This document shows positions 12,830 to 24,954 of a DNA stretch of 64,000 nt, piece after piece. Below the pieces are notes generated by a model. It was given only the letters and a program-made list of their open reading frames with translations, searched no databases and was not told where the DNA came from. How positions within the stretch are numbered: position 1 is the stretch's first letter; every line of letters starts with the position of its first letter. The position numbers and the translations under genes were made by a program. Source of the stretch: Brachycybe producta (Eukaryota; Arthropoda; Diplopoda; Playtdesmida; Andrognathidae); the NCBI GenBank assembly GCA_036925085.1, contig JAUPFP010000001.1:10171754-10235753 (forward strand), written 5' to 3'.

Positions 12830-13740
12830 TTAGGCTTAATTCACACCATGAAGTACTTGCAAGGTCGTTCTTTACTGCGCATGTGTAATAACATCGACTT
12901 TGATTGGTGCATTTGAACATTCAGTATGCGCAGTAGACAGCTACCTTGTATTGCTTTTGCATTTATTCATGGGGTGAACTACTGTAGGTCTTACTTGTTC
13001 ACTTTTAGCCACTCTTTTATATCAATTTTGCTTAATGCCCAGACTCGATGCAGACATCTCGATGTAATGCAGCTGCAATATGCACGATAGGACTCCACTG
13101 CGCATGTGCACAATGCAACCACCAAAGAAACATCGATTTTGATTGGTGCATTTCAACAAACCACATGCGCAGTAGAAAGTTACTTTGTACTGCTTTTGCA
13201 TTTCTTTATATTTTAAGAACTAGGCCTTAGTTGTTTACTAATGGCCACTTTTTTATACATTGGGCTTAGCTTAATTCATACCATGATGTAATGCAGCAGC
13301 AATGCAAAGTTGCACTTTACTGTGCATGTGCAGAATTCAGTCACCACAAGGTAACATCGACTTTGATAAGTGCATTGTTCGAACAATCCACATGGACAAT
13401 ACTTAAATTTCAATAATTACTCTGTAAGCACCCCATATGGGCATGTGACAGAGGAACTACTTAGTCCTAAAGCAGCATAGAATGCATTGTCAAAATAAAC
13501 CACTCACTACAACAATTCCCCATGCAAATATAGTGTTGAGATTGAATGGCATCATTAGTATGTATTCCTTGTTCAATAGCAACCTCTATAAATTCCCCAA
13601 ATCAAAATGTTCTCTCCTCTGAAAGTAAATTCCATTGTTGAATCATCCGAGGTACAGATGACCCAAAATATGAGTCTGTCATGAAAGTTTTTGCATTTCT
13701 TCATGGTGTGAATCAGGCCTTACTTGTTCAGCAACTTGCA
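12830..13740. repeat. cluster of three related inverted-repeat elements (CTTAATTCACACCATGA family)
   Basis: Copies start near 12834, 13037 and 13268. Each has an outer GCTTAATTCA(C/T)ACCATGA-like start, ACTGCGCATGTGCA, CATCGACTTTGATTGGTGCA, an inverted ATGCGCAGTAGA and a GCTTTTGCATTTCTTCATGG end. The third copy is split: about 280 bp of unrelated sequence (about 13405-13685) separates its left part from its GCATTTCTTCATGGTGTGAA end. Confidence 0.7.
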
Positions 13741-14278
13741 AAGTACTAAAGTTCCCACCCCCTTCCACATCCACCTCCTTTGCTGTTTTTTAAAGATATA
13801 ACTGTAGGCCTATTCTATTGTAGAAGTTTTTTTTTTCTTGTTCTTCAGAAAAAAAAAATCATTTGTAGAAGTGGAGGGAAATGAATTTAGAAATTCTGGT
13901 CTCGTTTATTTTTTTCGATATGATGATGATGATGATGATGATGATGATGTATCGTTTACTTTGTTTCTTTAGTCGGACATCACAGTCCATTCATACCATT
14001 GAAGCTCGTTTTTTTCTTCTTCAAATTTTCTTGTGAGATTTGCTTCTTATAAAACCAATCCTGATTGTTATTTTTAATATATTATATAATGTAAAATGTA
14101 TATCTTAAAAAATACATTACATTAAATATGATATTCAAAAGCTTTTAATGTGGTTTTCTGTCTTCAGTTATCAATTTTTTTTTTAGAAATAAGTTTTTAT
14201 TTAAAAAAAAAGACATTCGATTAATTAAGAGAGCGAAATTATATGCACTATAAAACGTTTTTAAATATGCATTATAAG
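13741..14278. other. non-coding with (GAT)n at 13920-13950
   Basis: A clean GAT run of about ten units; otherwise AT-rich with T and A homopolymers. Confidence 0.6.
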
Positions 14279-14597
14279 TAGGGCTCGGACTTTTATGCAA
14301 TAACAAAGCAAATGTTTCTCAATTTGTGGCCCAATTGCTAATTGTAAAATCCTCCTCCTCAATCATCATCATCATTAGAGAAACTTCCAATTATTTTTTT
14401 CTAATTAAAAACACTGGTTAGAGGCTAGAACTCTCTAGTTGACAACTGATAGCAACTAGACATCTAACCAGCCTTTTCTGATTAGAAAAAAACAACATAA
14501 TTGCAGTTACTCTGATGATGATGATTACTTGACAATTGGCTCTTGGGCCACAAATTGAGAAACAGTTTGATGATACTGCATAAAAATCCGAGTCCTA
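14279..14597. mobile_element. complete hAT-like MITE (319 bp) with perfect 8 bp target duplication
   Basis: Termini TAGGGCTCGGACTTTTATGC and GCATAAAAATCCGAGTCCTA are inverted repeats that continue inward (CAAATGTTTCTCAATTTGTG with CACAAATTGAGAAAC). The flanks are ATTATAAG at 14271-14278 and ATTATAAG at 14598-14605. An 8 bp duplication and TAGGG-type termini fit the hAT superfamily. It has no open frame, so it is non-autonomous. Confidence 0.92.
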
Positions 14598-15654
14598 ATT
14601 ATAAGTTAAGAAATATGCTTGCAAAATATGCAGGATAAACGGGAAAATATTCTTTAATATCATAATTTATTTATGATTTTTTTTAAATATTTTACATTTT
14701 TTAATTCAGCAATTTTTGGATTTATTTATTTTTTTTTTTCAAATTTCCATTTTAAGTTTTAATTCTTTTAAAATTTTCTCATTACTTAAAAAAGTTATTT
14801 TCAAATATTCAAAATATGCACTTGTACTAACTACTAACACTTGTAAGTATATCAGAAGAAAAAAGCTAAATATGCAAAAACATATAAATTATGCATTTAT
14901 ATGCTCAATCCAATGCATACACCTGCATGTATGTATGCAAATTGTATTTGGACCCATTACTCCTATTACCTATTAATATATTATGTGCAACAATCAAAAG
15001 AATTAAAAGAAAAGCAATCAATTTTAAAGTCAAAGATCAGTTGCGGATCACCTTATACATTGCTACTTTCACCTAATTCCCGATTTCAATTTTCATTGGA
15101 CCAATTTGTCTTTCGTTATTCAAATTTGACATTAAGAATCAATTTTATTTTGAACAAATTTGTTTCTTTTTTTGTGAATAATAAATTAATAATGTATCTC
15201 ACACCTCAATAGAGATATATAATTTTGTGTGTATTAATTTGCTTAGAAATGATTGTTGTTTTGTTGCTCACTGGTATATATTAATTATACTGTGAGTTTT
15301 AAGCCAGCCTTGGGAGGCATTTTGTTTTATTTTAAAAAAATACCTTTTAACCTCGACCCATTGTCTCTACAGTATAATAATAATTGCTATGTCACCATGA
15401 TGGAATTCTTTTTCTGAAAGAAATAATTTCAGGCCTAGTTTTCCTTTATTATTATTATTATTATAACCGTAAAAATGAGAATGTTAATAATGGATGACAA
15501 CAACTTGGCATCAAATGGCGACTTTTGCTTTTATTTTCTTTCAAAATATATATATATATTTTTTAGTAAGTAGTTGTTCTCGTTTTTAATCTTCCATTTA
15601 GCAAAAGAAAATGTTGCTATAATAATAAATAAAGGTACAATATGTAACACCCTG

Positions 15655-15893
15655 TATTTTGTCTTCCTTTTAAAGTCATAAGCCTTGGAGGGTCCTTCGT
15701 ACTCCAGGTGCTGCATTTCCACCCCCTTTCCTCGGCCATCTATAGACCCCAAAGTGTAAGTCACATCTTGGTTCTGGTATATCAAGGCACGGTTCCTTGG
15801 GCATATGTGTACCCTGTGTAGGTGCACACAGACAGATCCTAGATTCGTGGTCCATTCTCTGATAGCGAAACATGAAGTAACTCATTTAATTGT
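15655..15893 (-). other. possible unrecognised exon (low confidence)
   Basis: A GC-balanced block in AT-rich surroundings. One minus-strand frame is open from just after a TGA near 15880 down past 15600 and includes IYQNQDVTYTLGSIDG and VEMQHLEYEGPSKAYDF, which read like ordinary protein; a second frame is also open for 69 codons. No clean acceptor/donor pair is visible and I recognise no family. It could equally be a unique non-coding block or an old repeat: the nearby ACACCCTGTATTTT is transposon-like. Confidence 0.2.
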
Positions 15894-17387
15894 CCGGTGG
15901 CTAAACAACACCACACTTTGTAACTCTTCTCTTGTTTGCTGTATGTCGATGGTTGTGTACACTAAATAAGTAAATCTGCATTCGTCTCGCCTGTTGTTAT
16001 CATTTCTCTCTTTTACAATTGCGTTCAACAGGAAATACCAACGAAAACGACCCCGGCACCATACTGAGTCAGGTCTAAATCACACATTCTCTCAGTGTAA
16101 GGCGGTATTCCGCCCCAAACTTAAGAGAATCTAGACCTGAATCCCATAACAGGGGGCTCCACAATCTTGCAAATATGTTTTTTCTAGTCTGATTTCTTTT
16201 TTTTTGTTATAATGCGACTTGGAGCAGTCACACAGAAAAATTAACATTTTGATAAAATGATTACATTTAAAATTCATTGTCCGTTATTTTTTTAAAAAAA
16301 GGTAACGCGAGACACAGCATTGTCCGTTAAATATGCAATTGATAGTGACAGTAAATTTAATATGCAACCGGTCAGTTCGCTAATTTCATTTGCGACAGTT
16401 TGGTGATCTACAATGTAAAGTCATAAACGATTTACTCTTTTGTTACTTGGTCAATTGTGTTTTTAAAATGAATCAGGCAAATAACCACAATTCAAAATTT
16501 TATAAAAATAAAAACCCCATTAAATATTGCAACAAAAAATAGATGTTAATACTTGGCCACAACATTCAAAAAGTGATTGAAACTTCAATTAATATCGTTC
16601 AAAATTCAATTTAAAGGTATCCAAGGTGACTATAGAATCGAGATCATATTTTTGGACACATGAATTTTCACTTAACACTGCCGTCTATAGAGTCATGGCA
16701 GCACGGGCATGCTGGAGTGGTATAACACATTAGCTCGTTTTTTTTAGAAACAATTCTTTTACATTAAAACAAAACTGAGGCCAAAATATAACATAAAAGA
16801 GGATCAATTTAGATTATCTATATCGTGAAATTTGCAGTTCTTGCTTTGTTAAAACAAAAACAAAAAAAGAAAATGTGAATTAATCAATTTAATAGTTTGT
16901 TGGAGTGGAAATCGGTTTAATCAATTTTAGTGAACACCAACTGGTAGATTATTTCTATAGCAACAACACAAGTCCATTTTTTTTTACAAAGGTTTTGCTT
17001 AAATTTTCTACCACAGTCACATTACTGTTACATGTACAGGCAAATATACAACACGTAAAATACGTATTCATGATAATATTATTAAATGTACTCCTTTATT
17101 AGAACGTGTGGCAAGGGTTATAATAAAACAAGTCTTTTTGATTAAAAATTAATTATAATACTAACAATACAACAAAAAAAAACATACATTACAAATTTTG
17201 CATTGTTATAAATAACATATCTTTACCTGTGAAAATATTGAAACACTAGTAGTGGAGCCCGTCCTAGAACAGTTTATCTTTAATTTAAAATTTTAAAAAA
17301 AATCATTTGTATGCTTCTTCTTAAATTTAAATTAAAAATAAACGACCCTAGGAGGAGCTCCACTGGTAGTTTTTAAATAAATAGTGA

Positions 17388-17440
17388 ACCGACACCAACA
17401 GGATTCGAACTTCCGATTCAACTATTCAGCCACCCTTGAA
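17388..17440 (-). repeat. tRNA-like fragment, possible SINE remnant
   Basis: On the minus strand GGGTGGCTGAATAGTTGAA resembles an RNA polymerase III A box and GAAGTTCGAATCCTG resembles a B box. They are only about 15 bases apart, too close for a tRNA, so this may be a deleted tRNA-derived SINE head. Confidence 0.3.
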
Positions 17441-17517
17441 TTTTATGATTATTAATATAAATTTTGTAAAATGTTAGTAAGCTTTGAGCGTTATGATACA
17501 AAGTTACAAACTTATTA

Positions 17518-17822
17518 TACCTTGTACACACTTGAGTTAAATGAATTCAAATTAAATGTGTTTAGGTGAATTTATACAGAATCCAGTTATGGACATGAAC
17601 CAAATAAAAATTGATTTTATTATTAATATTTTAAATTGAAATACTAAATCAATATTTTGTCAGTATAGTTTTTATATTATATTTAAGTATTAACTCAATA
17701 TTTTCAGATTATTAACTGAATTAAATTGAATTCCACATATTGTTTGTTTGCCCTTCACAGAGGGCTCTGTAGAACACGTTTATTATTTAAATGCATTTAA
17801 ATTATCAGGTGTGTACTAGGTA
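17518..17822. mobile_element. ~305 bp MITE of the TACCTTGTACACAC family
   Basis: Starts TACCTTGTACACACTTGAG and ends CAGGTGTGTACTAGGTA, giving terminal repeats TACCTWGTACACAC. The internal sequence is shared with the copies at 9.8, 29.5, 41.0 and 54.0 kb, including GCCCTTCACAGAGGGCTCTG. Confidence 0.9.
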
Positions 17823-17841
17823 TTGCAGACAAGGAAACTAC

Positions 17842-17894
<53 letters not shown>
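17842..17894. repeat. (AAT)n microsatellite
   Basis: About 17 perfect TAA units, shortly after the end of the MITE above. Confidence 0.95.
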
Positions 17895-17895
<1 letters not shown>

Positions 17896-18949
17896 TTGGT
17901 CAAGAACTAGGGAAAAGTTACTGAATTTTAAAAATAATGTTTAAAAAAAACACAGCTATGTTCAGTATAAAAAGTAAATACAGAAAGCATTTTTAAAATC
18001 CTGCTTATACCTTTCGTTTTTACTACAGTATATAAATTAACTGTAGTTACAAAACCAAGGTTATATAATTAACTACAAACAAGCATAGAAGTGATTCTTT
18101 TGTGTGTTTAGATTTTTAAAAAACACTTTAATGTGGATAAATGATTTTGTACCATTTCCTGTTAAACAGTTCTGCATTGTTTACGAAATTTTCATTCCTC
18201 ATTCACTCAAAAATTGAGTGGCTTTCACTATGCACAATGTTGTTTGTAGGCTAAATTTGTTTCAACACAGGAAGTGATGTATTTAACAATTTCAACAATG
18301 TTGTTAACCACATTGTGTCAATCTTGTTGACTTAACTCCACTGTTCAGAAATTTAACCATGGTTAATGTAACCATATTACTTTCAACTAGAAAATGAACT
18401 GTGGTTAACTTTCTAACTGCATTTAATTTCTGTTGTGGAGAGCTCAGAAAACAATTTCTAAACATTTTCAAAATTTAATACCTTTTTCAATTGTTCTACA
18501 AATAAATTTCATTATGTTTTTTTTTTCAGATGTAAAATATTCCACGTGTTGCTCTTACAGTTTCTGTGATAATCAGTCTGTAAAGAGGCCGCGTTTTTTC
18601 TCTACCACCGTGTATTTATATACCCCCCTCCCCCCACCCGTCCCTATTACATAAAACGTCAATTTGTTTTCTGTTCCCTCGCTCACTTGTCACTTTAGTT
18701 ATGGTCTTTTTTTTTTCTTGATGCAGGATTAAATAAATATAAAGGTTGACATTTTGATCGTTGTTCAATGAGGCAACATTAAATAGAATAAGTCCCTCTT
18801 TCCCCTCCCCCTCTTTTTTAGTATTTGGAACTGGTGTCCTCTTTTGTCAATACCCACTACAATGGGAACTTACTTGAATAAAGATCTCACTCACCCTTCT
18901 CTCATGGTGGGGGATTTCGAATAAAAGGGCTATTTAGTTTCAGATGAGT
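17895..18949. other. non-coding, nothing recognised
   Basis: Plain sequence with CA/GTTAA-rich wording at 18240-18420. No coding signal. Confidence 0.5.
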
Positions 18950-19755
18950 GCAATACACATTTTTTTTTGCAACACAATGCGTTGTAAAGAATGGGTCACA
19001 TTACTCAACAATTCGATGTACACAGATTGTGCTAAAAGTGGTAACATAAATATGTAAACATTATTCAACATGTTATTTGATGGGGGCCATCAATAATCCT
19101 CTCGGGGTAACTAATGAATTTATGGTAACCAAAGCCCATTGGCTAGTTTTAAGAAAGACTCTAAATGTTAGGTTGTAACAATCTATGAAAACAAAATAGT
19201 AGACTGTGGTGTGCAACCTCAAATTCTATACAAAACAAATCATTGTACAACACTGGACAACCTGTGGCGTGCAACATTATAAAAGTACACATTATTTGAC
19301 AAATCGTGATACAATGTTGCAAAAGTTGCATTGTGCTGCCATACAATACACACACTACTCAAATAATTGTAGCAGAATGCTGTGCAACCTGTGGTTGGTA
19401 CACATTATTCAACAAATTGTATTTGTGTTATAAAACCTGTTATGAGCTGCCAAAAATGAACAAAATATTCCACAAAGTACAGTGCAATGCTCCAAAATCT
19501 GTGGTTTATACACACTACTCAATAAATTGTAATACAATGCTGCAAACCTCTGGTATGCAACCTAAAAATGGAAACACTACTCAGCTAATTATAGTAGAAT
19601 GTTGCACAACATGTGGTGTTAAGAGTACAATTATTACTGCACAACATGGGGTTTGTAGGCCTACACACTCACTAATCAACAAATTGTAAAACAATAGAAA
19701 ACAATCTGCAGTGTGCAACAAACTGCAGTACCTGTGGCATGTACACATTAATAAA
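18950..19755. repeat. diverged ~63 bp satellite, locus 1
   Basis: Repeated words: CACATTACTCAACAAATTGT, AATGCTGCACAACCTGTGG, GGTGTGCAACCTGAAAATG. Units are clearest between 19200 and 19700 and decay towards 18950. Open frames across it are by-products of the periodicity. Confidence 0.75.
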
Positions 19756-20689
19756 AGATTTGGTGTGTCCCATTAAATTTACCAATCATCACAACATACA
19801 CAGTTGTCATTTTATTGGTTGCAACATCCTCTTCCCATATATGATGCAAGTAGGGATGTTGTGCACTGTTACATTACCACCTAAAAACAAATTATTTAGT
19901 TGGCCTCAGCTTAATAGACACGTGGGCCTGCAAGTAACATTGTAATGGTAAAATCTTCATTTCAAAAGCAGACATTGTGCGAAAAATAACTCCATTTTTT
20001 TTAAGAATAATAGTCTATCTCGAGAAAATCAAAAGAAGAAATTGATTATTAGCATTCTCGAAATAAATACCAGACACGATGATGATGATGATGATGATTT
20101 TGTAGTTGTGTCTAACAAGAAATTTCAAAGAAAGCAAAACGTGTTTTGTATATGTTTGAATAATAAAAATCCAATAGACAAAAAAAAAAGACTTTTTGAG
20201 AACTTGAAATGGCAAAAGTGAAATGACGAAGCAAACATGTTTGCATATTATAATACCGTTTCATTTATATTTTTTCCCGTTTTTTTCCCCATTCTACAAT
20301 GAATGTTTGTTTGCTTTTTTACCTCAACTTCCATTAAGGTATATATATGTATATACCATGCGATGACAACAAAGTTGGTATCAAAAAGTAAATAGAAAAA
20401 ATTTCTGTTCTGCTTTTTATTCGAGTGCACAATTTGCATTGTTGAAATGCCTTTTTAGATTTTTTTTGTGGCACTTCTTTCTTCTCCACATTCCACATTC
20501 AGGTGTATGTTGTTTTGTTCGTTTTTTTGTTCAAAAACATAACGTTGTTCTTATAACATTAACAACTACTTCAAACAATTGTCAATATACAAAAAAAAAG
20601 TGAAGAAACACACATTTACAATTGTTATATTGGGTTAGTAGAAAACTATCACATCTGAGGTGGTTATATCACAACAAGCTTTGTGCATT
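19756..20689. other. non-coding with (GAT)n at about 20079-20098
   Basis: Small microsatellite only; short open frames have no domain. Confidence 0.5.
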
Positions 20690-21650
20690 TTCTTCGTATC
20701 ATAGACGCATGGCCGGCCACATCGCGTTCATACGCTATAGGATGTTTTGCGACGAAATTTAAACCTACATCAGGCAACGTCCTGTGCCACAGTAGTTTTC
20801 CAGTAAACTTCAGTGTCAAATGCATAACAAAATAAAAAATCACAAAAAAGCTTTCAATATGTCAATCCTCGCAGTGTCTGGTTTAGCATGCACGTATAAA
20901 TACGCGTACCAGAGTGTCATACCGTCCATTCGTATCATTCTTATATTATGTGCCACAGTGCCATGAAGCTCGTGGCACGTTGATGTTGCGTGCAGTCGAT
21001 ACACAGTCACATCCACCTTGAGGCAATTACATAAAATCTTTTTTTCCCCACAATTTTCAGTAACCTAACCTCATAGACTCATAGTGTACTAGGTCGTAAT
21101 CGTCGCGATAATATGCGAGAAGAATGCCACCTGATGGGGAATGAAATTTCGTTGTGCAAAATATGCTCACATATCCGCATTAGGCACTACGTAACGCTGT
21201 AGCATTCCAGTAAATCTCATCGACAAATACATTAAACAATGCAAGATACACACTTAGATTTATGCCAGTACAAACTTGCATAACAGCGTACCATACCGTG
21301 CAGGCGTATCATTTTTTTATGTTTAGTAAAAAAAAAGTCTAGCAGTGATGGAGCATAGTGAAGCATGTGACGTAACGAGTCTGTTACACGTTGATGTTAT
21401 GCGCCTTCATTCTTTGGCAATGTCTGTCGTTACGCAATCACATCCATCAGTAGATATCTGTATTATATCGCGCCATACCATTCATGCATATCTTTCATAT
21501 TACATCAAAACATAAATGTGAAGCAATGGGGCGTGGTGAACCAAACCACGGTGCAAGCACATTACCCGTTGGTGTTACGCGCCTTTATTCTTTGGCAATG
21601 TCTGCAATAATTAAACAGTTTTACGTAGTTCATTTCCAGTAAAATGCACG
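20690..21650. repeat. diverged tandem block of about 180-400 bp units, CG-richer than surroundings
   Basis: Related segments: CACGTTGATGTTGCGTGCAG (near 20976), CACGTTGATGTTATGCGCCT followed by TCATTCTTTGGCAATGTCTG (near 21388), and CCCGTTGGTGTTACGCGCCT followed by TTATTCTTTGGCAATGTCTG (near 21567). Each is preceded by a CGTATCATT/CATATCTTT-type segment and an AGCAGTGATGGAGCATAG/AGCAATGGGGCGTGG-type segment. Unit boundaries are uncertain. Confidence 0.6.
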
Positions 21651-21772
21651 CGCATGTATTGATCTTTAGGTGCCCCTCTCCCTTTGTTATTAGTACTTAT
21701 TACCCACATGGTTATATATGGTTGGTTAAGAAGTGGGGTGTTGAACATTTGCAATAAAGACACTTGCCCTAC

Positions 21773-21925
21773 GAAACTTGCTTTACGGAAAATTGCACTA
21801 AAGGGACATTTGCCCCATGGATACTTGCCCTAGATTCATTTGCACTATGAATACTTGCCCTAAAATCATTGCCCTATGAATACTTGCCCTAAAACCATTT
21901 GACCTAAACGGACATTTCAAATCTC
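21773..21925. repeat. ~28 bp minisatellite built on ATACTTGCCCTA and CATTTGCCCTATGA
   Basis: Five to six degenerate units alternating ACTTGCCCTA with CATTTGCCC/CAC. No coding frame. Confidence 0.8.
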
Positions 21926-22534
21926 TACGTCAAAATCCCTAAGAAGTGATACCACGTAAATAACAAAATATAAATTTTACAAGAGGAACAAAAAAATGTT
22001 ATAATGCAAATTTAAGGTTTTATTACACTATTTTGTTGCTAATAAAATTATTTGGACGTTTTTTGAGCCATAATTAATATAATTATGTCACGTACATGAC
22101 AAACAATTTTTTTTCTAAATATTCGCAAAATTACATTAAATGGATTTTAACACTCTCTACTAGATGAGCCTACCAGTCATTATCTTTTTAAAATAAATTT
22201 TTGTTTATTTTGGGACATTTTTCCTCAAAAAGCACAAAAAAAATGTCAAGTTAGATCTACATGGTATCACTTCTTAAACGACAATATAGTTTTATGGGTG
22301 TTCAAAACATGGTGTTAATTATCATTATAAGAAGCAAGTAGGAAGTAAATTTACAAATTTTGCAACCATGATCTATATTATTATATAGAATCTACATGTA
22401 AATGTGGTGTGTGTTTGTGTGTGTGTGTGTGTGTGACAAACAAATAATTAGGTCAGAATGTAGAAAAATCATTTCTATCATTCCCTCCCTCCCTACCTCC
22501 CTCAACATATCATCAATTGAAATGAACAAACAAG
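21926..22534. other. non-coding with (TG)n at 22404-22435
   Basis: TG dinucleotide run, then CCTCCCTCC near 22485. Nothing else recognised. Confidence 0.5.
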
Positions 22535-22635
22535 CACAAGGTGTTCCTGTGGTGATTTGAACTTATTGTGGACTCACGATCCTTCTGGGCACTAAAGCAG
22601 ACTTAAAACTCTAGGCTCTTTTTTTAATGCATGCA
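22535..22635 (-). mobile_element. probable tRNA-derived SINE fragment
   Basis: The minus strand reads GAGCCTAGAGTTTTAAGTCT, then AGAAGGATCGTGAGTCC and AAGTTCAAATCACCACAGG. That is the usual order of a diverged A-box region, anticodon-arm remnant and B box in animal tRNA-derived SINEs. Both boxes depart from consensus, so the call rests on layout. Confidence 0.4.
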
Positions 22636-22705
22636 TGCATTGCATACATGTGTGTGTGTGTGTGTATGTTGTGATCAATAAGGCCGCATATTAAAGCATG
22701 TATAG

Positions 22706-22911
22706 GTTACTGTCAATCTGCGGAATCAGTCAATCTGCAAATTGCCTAAGCAAATCTGCAAAACCACCATCCTGATAGTGAATCTGCAAGATTCAATATA
22801 CATTTTAGGTGTTGAATTTTTTTTTTTTTGGCAGATTCACTGGCAGGTTGGTGGTTTTGCAAATTGCATAGGCAATCTGCAGATTGACTGAATCCGCAGA
22901 TTGACAGTAAC
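22706..22911. mobile_element. 206 bp palindromic MITE with 4 bp target duplication ATAG
   Basis: Starts GTTACTGTCAATCTGCGGAA and ends TTCCGCAGATTGACAGTAAC-like (actual CCGCAGATTGACAGTAAC); pairing continues for about 85 bases each side. Flanks are ATAG (22702-22705) and ATAG (22912-22915). No open frame. Confidence 0.85.
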
Positions 22912-24135
22912 ATAGATACATATTAGGTTGTTGGTAAGCAAAATTTGATGTGAAAAACTGGCTGACTCATCATTCTATTACACATTAGACCAGATAAACG
23001 TTCATAGAGAAGGAGAACAAATTGATTAAACATTTTTGTATTTTTTTCATGTCTGTTCAATTTTTTGAAGATTTTTTTTGTACCACTGTAATAAGACCTC
23101 TGAAAAATAACTCATTGCATGGCCATTTATAGATAGAGAGAAAAAAAATCTCAAGTTCCTTATTTTAGTTGCAAGTTGTTAGAAATTTGAAATTGTTTCA
23201 GGGGACTCTCACCCCACCCACCTTCTCTCATTGCAAAGTTAGGCCCACCATAAATAAATCTTTTAAAATGATGATGATTAAGTACTAAAGACATGGAAAT
23301 TGATTCATTTCGAAATATGCACACTTATTGGCTGCATTATATACTAAAAATAAAGACATTCATAGTAATTATTAACTATTAAGGCTGGCAACTTATTGTG
23401 ATTACAACTTCTTTTTTTGTTAACAATGCTAGAGAGCCTCTAAAATTAACATAATATAAAAACATCAATCAATTCATTAAGATTCTTATAAACACAATTC
23501 ATTTTCACAAATTTTGAACATATTTTGTAAGAATCATAATTTTCACAAACTCTCCAAATTTTCAAAAAAAAAACATTTCACCAAAAATGTTTAGAAAATT
23601 TCTAAAAAAAAAAATGTAAAATTATCAGTTTTCTTTTTCAGAATTTTTATTTGATCTGATTTCTCACATTCCTAATCCGACTCCTTTTATAAATCATTCG
23701 CAAACAGATATCTGACAATAGTGCTTAATATGTTTAATCTTTCACTTCTTGAGGACAATATAGCACAGCAATGTGAGTGGGGTGGTGTGCATGCTCTGCA
23801 CTTATAATCTGATCCGATGTATTTTTCCTATTTATTAACAGATTTGGACTGCACTAGGTATAAATCTTTATTTCTTGTTGAAAAAAGGGCCAATTTGGTG
23901 ACCCGATCCCCCATTTCATAACCTTAGATTGAGAAAAACAGCATAAATTGCTGCAATATTTTTTTAGGAAAAATATATTTATGTAAATAAAGCCAGACAG
24001 AACATGCTACAGTCCTCCGTCGCATTATTAGACGCACCACATTTTTTTCATGATTTACTGTTTTCCAAAGACCAGATATGTTTTATGGCTCGTTTATTGT
24101 TGTCATAATCAAATTAAAAAGTGTTAAGAAAAGGG
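22912..24135. other. non-coding, nothing recognised
   Basis: AT-rich single-copy-looking sequence; no frames worth naming. Confidence 0.5.
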
Positions 24136-24137
24136 GT

Positions 24138-24330
24138 CTCCCTAGGGAAAACACAGAAATTGCAGAAAGTTATTTAAAACAACCCAGATTAATGTAAAAT
24201 TGCAGAAAATGCAGCAACTTACTTAGTTAAAACAACCCAAATTAATGTAAAATTGCAGAAACGTATTTAACATGACCCATAAGTTAAATAAGTTTCAGCA
24301 GTTTCTGCAATTTCTGCATTTTAGGGTTTG
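24138..24330. repeat. short tandem repeat of AATGTAAAATTGCAGAAA units with an inverted tail
   Basis: AAAACAACCCA(G/A)ATTAATG followed by TAAAATTGCAGAAA recurs with a spacing of about 60. Then TTTCTGCAATTTCTGCATTT reads on the opposite strand. Confidence 0.6.
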
Positions 24331-24954
24331 TTAGGTGTAGAAATAATAAACAAAACACCTAACATATTCCAAAAAATATGATAGAAGATAAAAAAATAAA
24401 TTAACTAATTAGTAATACATTAATGTTAAATGAGGAAGTTAAAAAATTCATTAAAAGTCAAACATCCTGTTTAAAGAATTAAAAAAGAAAAAAGTAACAT
24501 TTTTGCACACTCGGTATAAGGAAATTGTTCAAACAGGAAATAAAGAAAAGAAAGCAAAGAAAAAATGAAAAAAAGGATTTATAATAATTATAACTAGATT
24601 ATTGACAATAATTTAGTTATTAATCGACTATTTAATTAATAAAATCAATAAAAAGACAATATTAATAAATAAATAAAAAAATTGTTAATTTCATTTAATA
24701 TGAGGTAAATTGAAGAAACACAATAATAAAGTCGCAAAACAAAAAGTTATAAAAAATTAAAAGGAACAAAAAGGGTTAAATTAAAAAGGCAAAAATGTTA
24801 CGAAGTAAGAAAAACAGGATGAAGACAAAAAGAAAACGATCAAAATGTTCGATAACGGTTAAAGAAAGGAACTTGATGTCAAAAAATAGGTACGATAACA
24901 TCGAAGAAAAGGTTTAACGCAGGAAACACATAGCGAAACATTAACTACACAAAT
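24331..24954. other. A-rich non-coding stretch
   Basis: Strongly purine-biased on the plus strand, especially 24780-24950. No accepted gene. Confidence 0.5.

Larger units (their letters stand above)
14606..17517. other. mostly non-coding; one possible exon and a short inverted repeat
   Basis: AT-rich, with ATGCA-rich wording at 14810-14940. At 16068-16142 a short inverted repeat (GTCAGGTCTAAAT and ATCTAGACCTGA) brackets GGCGGTATTCCGCC. A candidate exon (15660-15890) and a tRNA-like fragment (17388-17440) are listed separately. Three overlapping plus-strand frames at 14716-15212 are low-complexity and not accepted. Confidence 0.5.

Noticed and set aside
17388..17440. A functional tRNA gene
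   Set aside because: A- and B-box-like words are too close and no cloverleaf can be drawn.
19206..19689. Cys-rich plus-strand frame of 127 codons
   Set aside because: It lies in the 63 bp satellite; the cysteines come from repeated TGC/TGT words.
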